Shown: piece after piece, positions 26,500-35,358 of the stretch
How positions within the stretch are numbered: position 1 is the first letter of the stretch
Layout of the letters: every line of letters begins with the position of its first letter
DNA from: DATAFF01 sp963744915
GTDB taxonomy: Bacteria; Pseudomonadota; Alphaproteobacteria; Rhizobiales; Aestuariivirgaceae
Reading direction: 5' to 3'
NCBI GenBank assembly: GCA_963744915.1
Contig: CAVUUY010000016.1
Coordinates: 117,359 to 181,358 of the forward strand
Length of the DNA stretch: 64,000 bases
Notes under the pieces: model-generated
What the model saw: only the letters and a program-made list of their open reading frames with translations
Database searches by the model: none
What the model was told of the DNA's origin: nothing
Translations under genes and position numbers: made by a program

Positions 26500-26505
26500 A
26501 ACAAT

Positions 26506-28488
26506 TTATGTGGGTTCCGGCCCGGCCCGCATGTAGAACACGGGAGCCCGCCGCGCCAGCTTTTCGATCGGCAGCGTCATTTCGCAGCGGAAACCTTCCG
26601 GGCCGAAAAACTGCTGCAGCTCGCCCGAAAGCTCCTGCTCGACATTCATGGTGATCAGCAGGCCGCCAAAGCCGCGCCGGGTCGGCTGGACGGCGGGAGG
26701 GCCACCGGTCTCCGCCCACAGGATGTGCAGCAGAGCGCCCTCCACCCACCAGGTGATGTCGACGGTGCCGCTTTCGACGCTGAGCGAGCCGTATTTGCCG
26801 GCATTGGTGGCCAGTTCATGGAAGGTGAGGCTGAGCGCGATGGCCGGTCGCGCGGCGATCTCGATGCGGTCGCCGGCGAGGTGGACGCGGCCGTGCGGCA
26901 GGTCGTAAGGCGCGGTTGCCTGGCGCACCATTTCGGTCAGCGTGGTGGTGGTCCAGTCGCGCTCGGACAACAGCGTATGGGCCTGGGCGAGCGCCTGGAT
27001 GCGGCCGCTGAAGATGCGCGAGAAGCCTTCGAGATCGGTGGCACCGCGCACCGTCTGCTGGGCGATCGCCAGGATGATGGCGAGGGTATTGCGAACCCGG
27101 TGGTTGAGTTCGGCGATGAGGACGCGCTGGTGGCGCTCGACCTCGCGTCGTTCGTCGATCTCGCGCTTCAGCGCCGCCTCGTTGCGCTTCTGGGCCGTGA
27201 TGTCGAGCGAGATGCCGTCCCAGTACACCGAACCGTCGGCGGCCCGGTTGGCCCGCGCCATGCTGCGCACCCAGCGTTCCTCGCCATCGGGACTGAGCGG
27301 GCGCCATTCGATGTCATAGGGTTCGAGCGTGGCGGCGGAATGCAGGATTGCCCCCTGCCAGCGCTCGGCATCGTCAGGATGGATATAGGCCTTGGCGAGC
27401 TCGCCGACCGGCGCCCCCTGGTAGAGATCGGCCTGGCGCGGCATCAGATCCATCGAGCGCCCGCGCAGCAGCGGGTAGAACAGCGTGCCGTCGGGTCGCA
27501 TTACGCGACGGAAGATCTCGCCCGGGAAATCGGCCGCAATGTAGGAGAGCCGCTCATCCATCTCGCGGACGGCGGTGGAGCGCAGCGCCTGGCGCTCCGC
27601 CTCCTGGCGGCGGTGGATATTGCCGATCAAGAGCCAGAGCAGCCCGGCGGCAAGAATGGCGGCGGCAATCCCGCCGGTTCCGATCGCCAGGAGCTTGTCG
27701 CGGACCGCCGCGGCGGCAATGCCATCCGGCACCTCGACAAGGGCGGTCATTCCGCTGCGTGGCGAGCGCAAGGCGGCGGCAGAGACCGCCTGTCCGTCAC
27801 CATTCATGGCAGTGAACAGCCCTGCCCTGCCGCTCTCGAGGGCGGCGGCAAGCGAGCGGCTCACCGTCGTTCCGATAACCGTCTCGCGCTGCGGCGCATG
27901 GGCCGCAATCCGGTTCCCGGGGGCGATGATCGAGATGATCCAGTGGTTCGGGATGGCGAGCCCGGAAAGCAGCGGCACCTGGCCGAGGTCGAGCGCGCCA
28001 TAGACCGGCGGAGCGGCTGGCTCGGCGCCGTCCAGGCGGATGATCAGCACGGGCCGCGCTTTGTCGGCAATCACCGAATAGGCCGGATCATCGCTGATCG
28101 GCCGGCCGGCGAAACCGGCTTTGTCCAGCAGCGGGCCGACATCGCCCGGCCCGAGTTCCCGCCAACCGGTCCCGGCCGGGGTGGCGGCGCCAAGCCAGCC
28201 GGAGCGCGACGGCAGGAAGCGCGAGCCGCCGGCGATGCTGGCGGCTCTGAGCTCGCCGGCGCGATCGGCCAGGACGAGATCAGCCGCGGCACCGGCGGTG
28301 CGGGCCGCCCCGACGATGGAACGCGTCAGGACTTCTTCCTGGATATTGAAGAGGACCAGCACGACGGCGGTCGCGAACAACACCAGAGGCAGGCCGGCGG
28401 CAAGCGCCAGGACGACAAGCGCAAGCCGGCGCGACGCCGCGCGACCGGGCGAGGAAAACTGCGCCGGCGTGATTGCAGGAAAAGGCAT
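26506..28488 (-). CDS. HWE-family sensor histidine kinase
   Basis: Membrane-bound kinase of 660 residues. Two membrane helices (about residues 21-48 and 273-296) bracket a periplasmic sensory domain. A PAS-like domain follows (about 345-440, with PDDAERWQGAI and IEWRPLSPDGEERWVRSM), then the HWE phospho-acceptor region ELNHRVRNTLAIILAIAQQT (H463) and the N box HELATNAGKYG (from H557). GGGAGG precedes ATG 28488. No response regulator lies nearby. The bmt, corrinoid-protein and DUF1638 genes follow on the same strand after 64 bases, so it could sense a methylated compound, but a separate promoter sits in the gap. Confidence 0.9.
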   Translation of the reverse strand: MPFPAITPAQFSSPGRAASRRLALVVLALAAGLPLVLFATAVVLVLFNIQEEVLTRSIVGAARTAGAAADLVLADRAGELRAASIAGGSRFLPSRSGWLGAATPAGTGWRELGPGDVGPLLDKAGFAGRPISDDPAYSVIADKARPVLIIRLDGAEPAAPPVYGALDLGQVPLLSGLAIPNHWIISIIAPGNRIAAHAPQRETVIGTTVSRSLAAALESGRAGLFTAMNGDGQAVSAAALRSPRSGMTALVEVPDGIAAAAVRDKLLAIGTGGIAAAILAAGLLWLLIGNIHRRQEAERQALRSTAVREMDERLSYIAADFPGEIFRRVMRPDGTLFYPLLRGRSMDLMPRQADLYQGAPVGELAKAYIHPDDAERWQGAILHSAATLEPYDIEWRPLSPDGEERWVRSMARANRAADGSVYWDGISLDITAQKRNEAALKREIDERREVERHQRVLIAELNHRVRNTLAIILAIAQQTVRGATDLEGFSRIFSGRIQALAQAHTLLSERDWTTTTLTEMVRQATAPYDLPHGRVHLAGDRIEIAARPAIALSLTFHELATNAGKYGSLSVESGTVDITWWVEGALLHILWAETGGPPAVQPTRRGFGGLLITMNVEQELSGELQQFFGPEGFRCEMTLPIEKLARRAPVFYMRAGPEPT

Positions 28489-28599
28489 CTCCTCCCTCGG
28501 CAGATCGCACCATCAGCGCGCGCCGACGGGGCGAAACTGCAGTGAAGCCTCAAACGATCATACCTCGGCTTGGTTCCCATGTACCTGAGGCCCTGGCCG

Positions 28600-29541
28600 T
28601 CAGGCGCTCGCGCCACCGTAATAGAGGCTCGACACATGCTCGGCCTCGGCGAAGAAGAGCCATCGCTCGACCAGGGCGCCGGCCAAGGCGGCCGCGGCGG
28701 CAGCGCCAGCCGCCAGGGAGGCGGCGACCCCCGAACCCAGCAGCAGCGCCGGCAGAGCGAGCAGCGCCGCCAGGGCGAACAGAGCAAGGACCAGCCGCCG
28801 CAACCGCCTGGCATGGCGCCTGCCGACCCGATAGCCCATCTCGCGCATGACGAAGTTCTGCGCCGTATGCGCCGGCTCCCATTGCCGGACCGGCTCCGGA
28901 AGCCCGGTCGCCATAGCGGTCGTCAGGGTGCGGGGTTCACGGTCGACGGCGCGCCAGTACCACAGCTTGAGCACCATGACGGCGATGAGAGCGGCAATGG
29001 CGATGACGCCGAGAACCAGGGCGCCGCGACCGAAGGGCACCGCAATGGCAAGCAGAAAGGCGGCCCCGGTGGCGAGCGCCATGACGAGATAGACGGGCAG
29101 CACCAATGGATGGCGCCATTGCCGTATGGTGGCCAGCGAGGCATAGATCATCGCCGTGCAGATCACGGTCAGGGCGCACATCAGGGCCAGCACCAATCCG
29201 GCGCTGCGGATGGCGGCCGGCGAGGAGGCAGGCTCGAGCCAGAGCCAGCCGAAGACCAGCGCCGGCAGATAGGTCGCGAGCGCGGCTGCGCCCTCACGCG
29301 ACAGCCATGACGAGCGCCATTGCGACATGGCGCGCCAGGCGCGCTCGGGATGGCCGAGATGCAGGGTCGAAGCGAGAAGCCCCAGCGTGACCAGGCCGAG
29401 GCCGATCGCCATCACCAGCGCCCCGAAGGCGAAGCTCGAGGCGGGCCCATGCGAGGCACCGGCCAGCGCGGCAAGCGCCAGGAGCCCGTACCCCGCTCCG
29501 GAGAGCGTGCTGAAGACGATCACGGAATAGGCAGGATGCAA
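28600..29541 (-). CDS. soeC: SoeC/DmsC-family membrane anchor subunit
   Basis: Quinone-reducing membrane anchor of 313 residues with about eight hydrophobic helices, the third gene of a molybdoenzyme operon. The start is TTG 29541, supported by the family-typical opening HPAYSVIVFSTLSGAGYGL and by GGAG 11 bases upstream. The Fe-S subunit stops six bases before it. DmsC-family anchors pass electrons between quinones and the Fe-S subunit. In the sulfite dehydrogenase SoeABC this subunit reduces quinone. DmsC of a reductase is the alternative, less likely because the catalytic subunit has no export signal. Confidence 0.8.
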   Translation of the reverse strand: MHPAYSVIVFSTLSGAGYGLLALAALAGASHGPASSFAFGALVMAIGLGLVTLGLLASTLHLGHPERAWRAMSQWRSSWLSREGAAALATYLPALVFGWLWLEPASSPAAIRSAGLVLALMCALTVICTAMIYASLATIRQWRHPLVLPVYLVMALATGAAFLLAIAVPFGRGALVLGVIAIAALIAVMVLKLWYWRAVDREPRTLTTAMATGLPEPVRQWEPAHTAQNFVMREMGYRVGRRHARRLRRLVLALFALAALLALPALLLGSGVAASLAAGAAAAAALAGALVERWLFFAEAEHVSSLYYGGASA

Positions 29542-29546
29542 CGCGG

Positions 29547-30308
29547 TCAGGCTCCGAGCGCCCGGTCGACCCAGGCGAAGAAGCTGTCGAGAAGGGAACC
29601 ATCGCCCTGCCCGACCGGCTGGAGGTCGCCCGGCGGTTCGGTGCGCGGCGGTGCTCCAGGGCGCTGGCGTGGCGGGAGATATTTGTTGACCGGCCGATAG
29701 CCGAGCTCGGGCAGGAGATCATAGCCGCCGCGCTCGCTCACCAGCCGCGACACGGCGCTGTCGTGGTCGCCGAGATCGCCGAAGTGACGCGCGCCGGTCG
29801 GACAGGCCCGGACACAGGCCGGCTGGCGGTCCGCCGCTTCGAGATGCTGATTGTAGATCCGGTCGATGCAGAGCGTGCATTTCTTCATGACGCCCTCGTG
29901 GTAGTCATATTCCCGCGCCCCATAGGGGCAGGCCCAGGAGCAGAGCTTGCAGCCGATGCAGGTATCGGGATCGACCAGCACGATGCCATCCGACTGCCGC
30001 TTGTAGGAGGCACCCGTCGGGCAGACCGTGACACAGGCGGCATCCTCGCAATGGAGACAGGAGCGCGGGAAATGCACGGTGCGGGTCGCCGCGCCCTCGC
30101 CGGTCTCATAGCCATGGACGCGGTTGAGCCAGACCCCGATGGGATCGGCGCCATAGGGATCCTGATCGGTCAGGGGCGCGTGATAGCCCTGGTTGTTCCA
30201 TTCCTTGCAGGCCACGGCACAAGCCTGACACCCGACGCAGGTGTCGAGATCGATGACCAGACCGAGCTTGACCTGGCCGGACGCCGCGCTGTCGGGAAGG
30301 GAGGTCAT
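29547..30308 (-). CDS. soeB: SoeB-like Fe-S subunit of molybdopterin oxidoreductase
   Basis: Electron-transfer subunit of 253 residues with four 4Fe-4S motifs: DTCVGCQACAVACKEWN (residues 22-38), CLHCEDAACVTVCPTG, DTCIGCKLCSWACPYG and the split fourth site CTLCIDR with ACVRACPTG. This is the DmsB/PsrB pattern. ATG 30308 overlaps the stop of the catalytic gene (ATGA), so the subunits are translationally coupled. It links the molybdenum site to the membrane anchor and is predicted to lie on the cytoplasmic face, since no subunit carries a Tat signal. Confidence 0.88.
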   Translation of the reverse strand: MTSLPDSAASGQVKLGLVIDLDTCVGCQACAVACKEWNNQGYHAPLTDQDPYGADPIGVWLNRVHGYETGEGAATRTVHFPRSCLHCEDAACVTVCPTGASYKRQSDGIVLVDPDTCIGCKLCSWACPYGAREYDYHEGVMKKCTLCIDRIYNQHLEAADRQPACVRACPTGARHFGDLGDHDSAVSRLVSERGGYDLLPELGYRPVNKYLPPRQRPGAPPRTEPPGDLQPVGQGDGSLLDSFFAWVDRALGA

Positions 30309-33136
30309 GGACGGCCATCCAGAACGCGCGGCCGCGGGAGGGTGCCAGGCGGCAGGTCGAGGCTGTCGAATTGCGGCAGGCTCATTGCCGCCGGCGCCAC
30401 CTTCTCGACCCGCACCCTGAGATCGTACCAGGCGGCCTGGCCGGTGACCGGATCGCAATTGGCATAGCGGAAGCCGCCGTCGCGTTCCGGCAATAGGTCG
30501 GCAATCAGATGATTGAGGAGGAAGCCCTGGCGGAATTCGGGGGCATCGCTTGCCAGGTTCCAGGCGCCGCGGCGCTTGCCGATCGCATTCCACGTCCACA
30601 CCGTGTCGGGGTTCACGCCGGACATCGTCCTGATCGCGACGACGATCCGGCCGTGGCTGCTGTCGACCTGCACCCAGTCGCCATCCGCAAGCCCGAGCTC
30701 GGCGGCCTTCTCATTGGACATATAAAGCCAGTTGCGGCCGATGATCTGCCTCAGCCAGGCATTCTGCGATCCCCAGGAATGGTACATCGCCATCGGCCGC
30801 TGGGTGACGGCATGCAACGGGTAGGCCGCGGTGTCGATCGCCGCCTCCTCGAGCGGGGGATACCACAGCGGAAGGGGATCGAAATAGCGTTCGATGCGCG
30901 CGCGGTGCTCGGCCGGCGGCTGGACATCGCCATGGCCCTGCGCGGCGAGGCGAAATTTCTGCAGCGGCTCGCAATAAAGCTGCATGACGATGGCGTCGGC
31001 CCTGCCGTTGAAGCCGAACTGAACGGACCAGTCGAGATAGTCGCGATTGGCGAAGCGGAAGTAGCGCATATGCGCCGGCAGCTCGCGATACCAGTGGCAG
31101 CCGTTCTCGATATAGCGCTGGAGCTGCTCGGGATTGGGCTCGCCCTTGCCTGCCTCGGAGCCATCGCGGCCGCGAAATCCAGCGAGCGAGCCGATCCCCG
31201 GTGCCCGCTCGTGGTGGACCATGTAATCGGCATAGCCGCCCGGGTAACGCGGCCGGCCTTCGACGGTGGTCATGCCGGGAAGCGCGAGACGGTGGCCAAG
31301 ATCGAGCAATACGTCCTGGAACGGCCTCACATCACGATCCGGCGCGACCACGGGCTGGCGGATCGCATCGGCCGGGCCGTCGGCTTCGGAGATCGGCCGA
31401 TCGAGCAGCGAGATGCAGTCGAAGCGCTCGAGATAGGTCGTGTCCGGCAGAACCAGATCGGCGTAGGCGACCATTTCCGAGCAATAGGCATCCGAATAGA
31501 TGATGTGCGGAATCCTGTAGGTGCCGTCGGGGTGCTCAGCGGTGAGGTCGGCGATGGTGTTCGAAACGTTCATCGCCGAGTTCCAGCTCATGTTGGCCAT
31601 ATAGAGGAAGAGCACGTCGATCGGATAGGGATCGCCGCGCGCCGCATTGGCGATGACGGTGTGCATCAGGCCATGGGCGGCGAAGGGCGCTTCCCAGGAA
31701 TAGGCCTTGTCGATGCGGCAGGGACGGCCGTCGGCGTCGACCAGGAGATCATGGGGCGCGGTCACGAAGCCAAGCGGCGGACCGGGCAGCGGCGTCATCG
31801 GCGCGATCTCGTCCGGCTTGCCGGCGGGCTTCACCGCCGGCGGCGGGACTTTGGGAAAGGGTGGCTTGTAGCGAAAGCCGCCCGGCACATCGATGGTGCC
31901 GAGAAGGAGCTGCAGGACGTGGATGGCGCGGCAGGTGTGAAAGCCGTTGGAATGGGCCGAGATGCCGCGCATGGCATGCATCGCGACTGGGCGGCCGAGC
32001 ATCTTCGCATGGCGCCGGCCGGCAACGTCGCGCCATGGCACGTCGAGCTCGATCGCCTGGCGGAATGCCGTGTCGGCGAGCTCGGCGGCGAGCCGCCGGA
32101 TGGTGGCGGCCGGAATGCCGCAGCGCGCAGCGGCGGAGTCGGGCGAGGCATCAGGCGACAAGTAGCGCTCGGCCAGCAGGCGGAACACCGGCACGGCGCG
32201 GCGGCCGTCGAGCAGTTGGGTCTCGCCATGGAGCGCCGGCCGGACCTGCGGATCGCCGGCAAGGCCCGGGCGGCCATTGCGGCGGTCGAGCACAAGCGGT
32301 GCGCCCTCGAAACGAGCGATCAGGCCGTTATCGGCGGAGCCTTCGTCCATGATCACGAGCCACGGCGCATTGGTGTAGCGCTGGAGATAGTCGAGATCGA
32401 CCTGGCCGGCCTTCAGCAGCTCATGGATCAGCGCTCCCACCAGCAGCCCGTCGGTGCCGGGACGGATGGCGATCCATTCATCGGCGATGGCGGAATAACC
32501 GGTGCGGACGGGATTGACCGAGACGATCTTGGCGCCGCGCGCCTTGAGGCGGCCGAGGCCCGCCTTGATCGGATTGGAGGCATGGTCCTCGGCGACGCCG
32601 AACAGCAGGAAATATTTGGCGTAGCGCCAGTCGGGCTCGCCGAATTCCCAGAACGAGCCGCCGAAGGTGTAGAGACCGGCCGCCGCCATGTTGACCGAGC
32701 AGAAGCCGCCATGGGCGGCATAGTTGGGGGTGCCGAATTGCGACGCCCACCAGCCGGTCAAGGCCTGGCTCTGGTCGCGGCCGGTGAAGAAGGCGAGCTT
32801 GCGCGGATCGCGGCTTCGAACATCGCCCAGCCATTGCGCCGCGGTCGCAAGCGCCTCCTCCCAGCTGATGGCCCGAAAGCTGCCGGAACCGCGCCGGCCG
32901 ACCCGCAGCAACGGCTCGCACAGGCGGGCCGGCGACTGGTGCTGCATGATCCCGGCCGAGCCCTTGGCGCAGAGGACGCCCTTGTTGACCGGATGATCGC
33001 GATTGCCTTCGATGTAACGGACACGGCCGTCCTTGAGATAGACGTTGATGCCGCAGCGGCAGGCGCACATGTAGCAGGTCGTGGTGGTGATGCTGTCCCA
33101 CGTCTTGGGCGACAGATCGGGTTGCGGCTCTGACAT
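30305..33136 (-). CDS. soeA: SoeA-like molybdopterin oxidoreductase (sulfite dehydrogenase, quinone)
   Basis: Catalytic subunit of 943 residues. An N-terminal 4Fe-4S motif has C21, C24, C28 and C56 (CX2CX3CX27C), followed by the molybdopterin bis-MGD domains and a C-terminal dinucleotide-binding domain (MAMYHSWGSQNAWLRQI). ATG 33136 places the Cys motif 20 residues in, leaving no room for a Tat signal; DmsA and PsrA have one, cytoplasmic SoeA does not. The operon soeABC with a nearby Xsc gene and a TauR-like regulator fits oxidation of sulfite released from sulfonates. Substrate is inferred; sequence alone proves only the DMSO-reductase superfamily. Confidence 0.82.
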   Translation of the reverse strand: MSEPQPDLSPKTWDSITTTTCYMCACRCGINVYLKDGRVRYIEGNRDHPVNKGVLCAKGSAGIMQHQSPARLCEPLLRVGRRGSGSFRAISWEEALATAAQWLGDVRSRDPRKLAFFTGRDQSQALTGWWASQFGTPNYAAHGGFCSVNMAAAGLYTFGGSFWEFGEPDWRYAKYFLLFGVAEDHASNPIKAGLGRLKARGAKIVSVNPVRTGYSAIADEWIAIRPGTDGLLVGALIHELLKAGQVDLDYLQRYTNAPWLVIMDEGSADNGLIARFEGAPLVLDRRNGRPGLAGDPQVRPALHGETQLLDGRRAVPVFRLLAERYLSPDASPDSAAARCGIPAATIRRLAAELADTAFRQAIELDVPWRDVAGRRHAKMLGRPVAMHAMRGISAHSNGFHTCRAIHVLQLLLGTIDVPGGFRYKPPFPKVPPPAVKPAGKPDEIAPMTPLPGPPLGFVTAPHDLLVDADGRPCRIDKAYSWEAPFAAHGLMHTVIANAARGDPYPIDVLFLYMANMSWNSAMNVSNTIADLTAEHPDGTYRIPHIIYSDAYCSEMVAYADLVLPDTTYLERFDCISLLDRPISEADGPADAIRQPVVAPDRDVRPFQDVLLDLGHRLALPGMTTVEGRPRYPGGYADYMVHHERAPGIGSLAGFRGRDGSEAGKGEPNPEQLQRYIENGCHWYRELPAHMRYFRFANRDYLDWSVQFGFNGRADAIVMQLYCEPLQKFRLAAQGHGDVQPPAEHRARIERYFDPLPLWYPPLEEAAIDTAAYPLHAVTQRPMAMYHSWGSQNAWLRQIIGRNWLYMSNEKAAELGLADGDWVQVDSSHGRIVVAIRTMSGVNPDTVWTWNAIGKRRGAWNLASDAPEFRQGFLLNHLIADLLPERDGGFRYANCDPVTGQAAWYDLRVRVEKVAPAAMSLPQFDSLDLPPGTLPRPRVLDGRP

Positions 33137-33239
33137 CGGCGGGGGGCGGCCTTCGGCTTCAGGGGTGCCGAAGCTACAGGATGAGAGCCAAAAGGCAAGA
33201 AGCCGAGATGGGATTGCACTGGCGACATTCGCCTTTAAG

Positions 33240-34766
33240 ATGGGCGCCCGAGGAGGCGGCCCTTTGCGCGACTGGCTGATCAAGATCCGGCGTCACGACC
33301 ATTCGAGCCTGCAGACGCAGATCCGGGAGTCTCTGGTCGCCGCCATTCTCGACGGACAGCTCGAGCGTGACGAGCCGGTGCCTTCGACGCGGCGCATGGC
33401 CAAGGTGCTGGGGGTGTCGCGCAACACGGTCGTCATCGCCTATCAGGCGCTGCTGGACGATGGCTATCTGGTGGCCCGCGAGCGCTCGGGCTACTACGTC
33501 TCCGACAAGGCGCTGGATGGCGCCACCCCGTGCCAGCGGTTGCGGCCGCGGGTGGCCGCAGCGCCGGCCGAGGCGGCGCGCCGGTCGGGGCCGGCCTGGG
33601 AAACCCGTTTCACCGTCCGCCCTGCCCTCATGGAGAACATCTCCAAGCCGCTCGACTGGCAGAGCTATGCCTATCCCTTCATCTACGGTCAGGTCGATCA
33701 CGATCTCTTCCCGATCGCCGAATGGCGCGACTGCGCCCGCCAGGCGCTCGGGCGGCGCTGGCTCGGCTCATGGACCAACGACACCTGGGGCCATGACGAT
33801 TCGCTGCTCGTCGAGCAGATCCGGCGGCGGCTGCTGCCGCGCCGCGGCATCATGGCGAGCGAGCAGGAGATCCTGATCACGCTCGGGGCCCAGAATGCGC
33901 TCTATCTTCTGGCGCGGCTGCTGGTCCAGAAGGGAACGCCGGTGGCGATGGAGGAGCCGGGCTTTCCCGATGCGCGCAACATCTTCGCGCTCCGCGAGGC
34001 GGCGATCGAGTTCATGGCGATCGACGCCGGCGGTGCGGCGGTCAGCGAAAAGCTGGCGCGCTCCGCCGTCGTCTTCGTCACGCCCAGCCACCAGTTTCCC
34101 ACGACCGTGACCATGCCGATCGAACGCCGGCTGCAGCTGCTCGAGCTGGCGTCGCGCCGCGACCTGCTGATCATCGAGGACGACTACGAGTTCGAGACGA
34201 ACTATGTTGGCGAGCCCTGCCCGGCGCTGAAATCCCTCGATGAGGAGGGCCGCGTCATCTATGTCGGGAGCCTGTCGAAGACGCTCTTCCCGGGTCTGCG
34301 CCTCGGCTTCATGGTCGGCCCGCGAGCCCTGATCGAGGAGGCGCGGGCATTGCGCCGCCTTATGATCCGCCACACGCCGAACAACAATCAGCGCACCGCC
34401 GCGCTGTTCCTGTCGCTCGGCCATCATAATTCACTGATCCGCCGGCTGCACCGCACCTATGGGGCGCGGTGGGCTACCATGGGCGAAGCCCTGCACCGCC
34501 ATCTGCCCGGCTGCGCCACCATCCCGAGCTTCGGCGGCACCAGCGTGTGGTTGAAGGGGCCGGAAGGGCTCGATGCCGAGCATCTTGCGCAGGCGGCGCG
34601 CCAGCGCTCGGTGTTCATCGAGCCGGGGCGCATCAACTATGCCAGGCCGCCCCAGCCCTGCGCCGAGTTCCGCCTCGGCTTTTCCTCGATCGGCGCGAGC
34701 CGGATCGAGGACGGGATCCGCCACCTCGCCCAGGCGATCGCCCAGGAAACGGCGCGCGCCGCCTGA
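33240..34766 (+). CDS. MocR/GntR-type regulator with aminotransferase domain (TauR/PdxR-like)
   Basis: Transcription factor of 508 residues. A GntR-type winged helix (LQTQIRESLVAAILDGQL, then VPSTRRMAKVLGVSRNTVVIAY; about residues 23-75) is linked to a fold-type I aminotransferase domain holding PLP (IIEDDYEFETN and the lysine in VGSLSKTLFPGLRLGF, about residue 347). MocR regulators sense PLP adducts of amino compounds; TauR senses taurine, PdxR the vitamin itself. It is divergent from soeABC across 103 bases and near xsc, so a TauR-like role is favoured. ATG 33240 gives the usual length. Confidence 0.88.
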   Translation: MGARGGGPLRDWLIKIRRHDHSSLQTQIRESLVAAILDGQLERDEPVPSTRRMAKVLGVSRNTVVIAYQALLDDGYLVARERSGYYVSDKALDGATPCQRLRPRVAAAPAEAARRSGPAWETRFTVRPALMENISKPLDWQSYAYPFIYGQVDHDLFPIAEWRDCARQALGRRWLGSWTNDTWGHDDSLLVEQIRRRLLPRRGIMASEQEILITLGAQNALYLLARLLVQKGTPVAMEEPGFPDARNIFALREAAIEFMAIDAGGAAVSEKLARSAVVFVTPSHQFPTTVTMPIERRLQLLELASRRDLLIIEDDYEFETNYVGEPCPALKSLDEEGRVIYVGSLSKTLFPGLRLGFMVGPRALIEEARALRRLMIRHTPNNNQRTAALFLSLGHHNSLIRRLHRTYGARWATMGEALHRHLPGCATIPSFGGTSVWLKGPEGLDAEHLAQAARQRSVFIEPGRINYARPPQPCAEFRLGFSSIGASRIEDGIRHLAQAIAQETARAA

Positions 34767-34890
34767 GGCCGGCCGGCGCCGCCCGGTAAAAAAAATCGCG
34801 CCAGCTGTGTCAAACAGTACAATCATGATCACGGGTGCTTGGTAGATTAGCACGGCAAATCGTGGGCTGCTCTACCGGGGGGACCTGATC

Positions 34891-35346
34891 ATGAAGGACG
34901 TAAATCACACCATTGCCATTCTGCGCGACCTGACCGGCTTGCCTGTTCTCGAGCTCAACGGCAATGGCCATCTCGAGCTGATTTTCGACGACAAGATCTC
35001 GATAGACCTCATCAAGATCGACGACAATCATATCGAGCTTTCGTCGCCGCTCGACATCGCCGATCTCAACAGTCCCGAGCGTCTGCAGACCCTTCTCGCG
35101 GCCAATTATCACGGTTCGGGCACCGGCTTTGCGCGCATCGCCATCGACCGCCGCGACAGGAGCGCGCTGATCTGCGAACGCATCGATGTGACGCCGCTCG
35201 ATCCGGGTCAGTTCGAGGCGCGGCTCCTTGGCTTTGTCAAATATGTTGCTTTTTGGCTGTCCGGCGAGGCCGACGAGCTGATGCCGTCTCCCGATCACGG
35301 GCCTTCTCCGACCCCCGATCCGAGCCTCATGGTCATTCGCAGCTGA
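34891..35346 (+). CDS. CesT/Tir-family type III secretion chaperone-like protein
   Basis: Small acidic protein of 151 residues with the class I chaperone pattern: an N-terminal helix (HTIAILRDLTGLPVLELNG), alternating strands (HLELIFDDKISIDLIKID) and the family-typical LLAANYHGSGTGFARIAIDR (about residues 69-88), then a C-terminal helix. Such chaperones dimerise and hold one effector unfolded for type III export. The last 20 residues are a Pro/Ser tail. It starts a three-gene operon, 12 bases before a proline-rich protein that would be its client. No secretion apparatus gene is in the window. Family call by pattern, moderately sure. Confidence 0.7.
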   Translation: MKDVNHTIAILRDLTGLPVLELNGNGHLELIFDDKISIDLIKIDDNHIELSSPLDIADLNSPERLQTLLAANYHGSGTGFARIAIDRRDRSALICERIDVTPLDPGQFEARLLGFVKYVAFWLSGEADELMPSPDHGPSPTPDPSLMVIRS

Positions 35347-35358
35347 CGGGGCATCGAG

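Noticed and set aside
30509..33133. Very long open frame on the plus strand opposite soeA
   Set aside because: Antisense shadow of high-GC coding sequence; composition is Arg/Gly/Asp-rich without motifs, and the minus frame has the molybdopterin and Fe-S signatures.
28600..33136. Anaerobic DMSO reductase DmsABC
   Set aside because: The catalytic subunit has no Tat signal and the neighbours are sulfonate genes, so the cytoplasmic sulfite dehydrogenase SoeABC is the better reading; not excluded without phylogeny.
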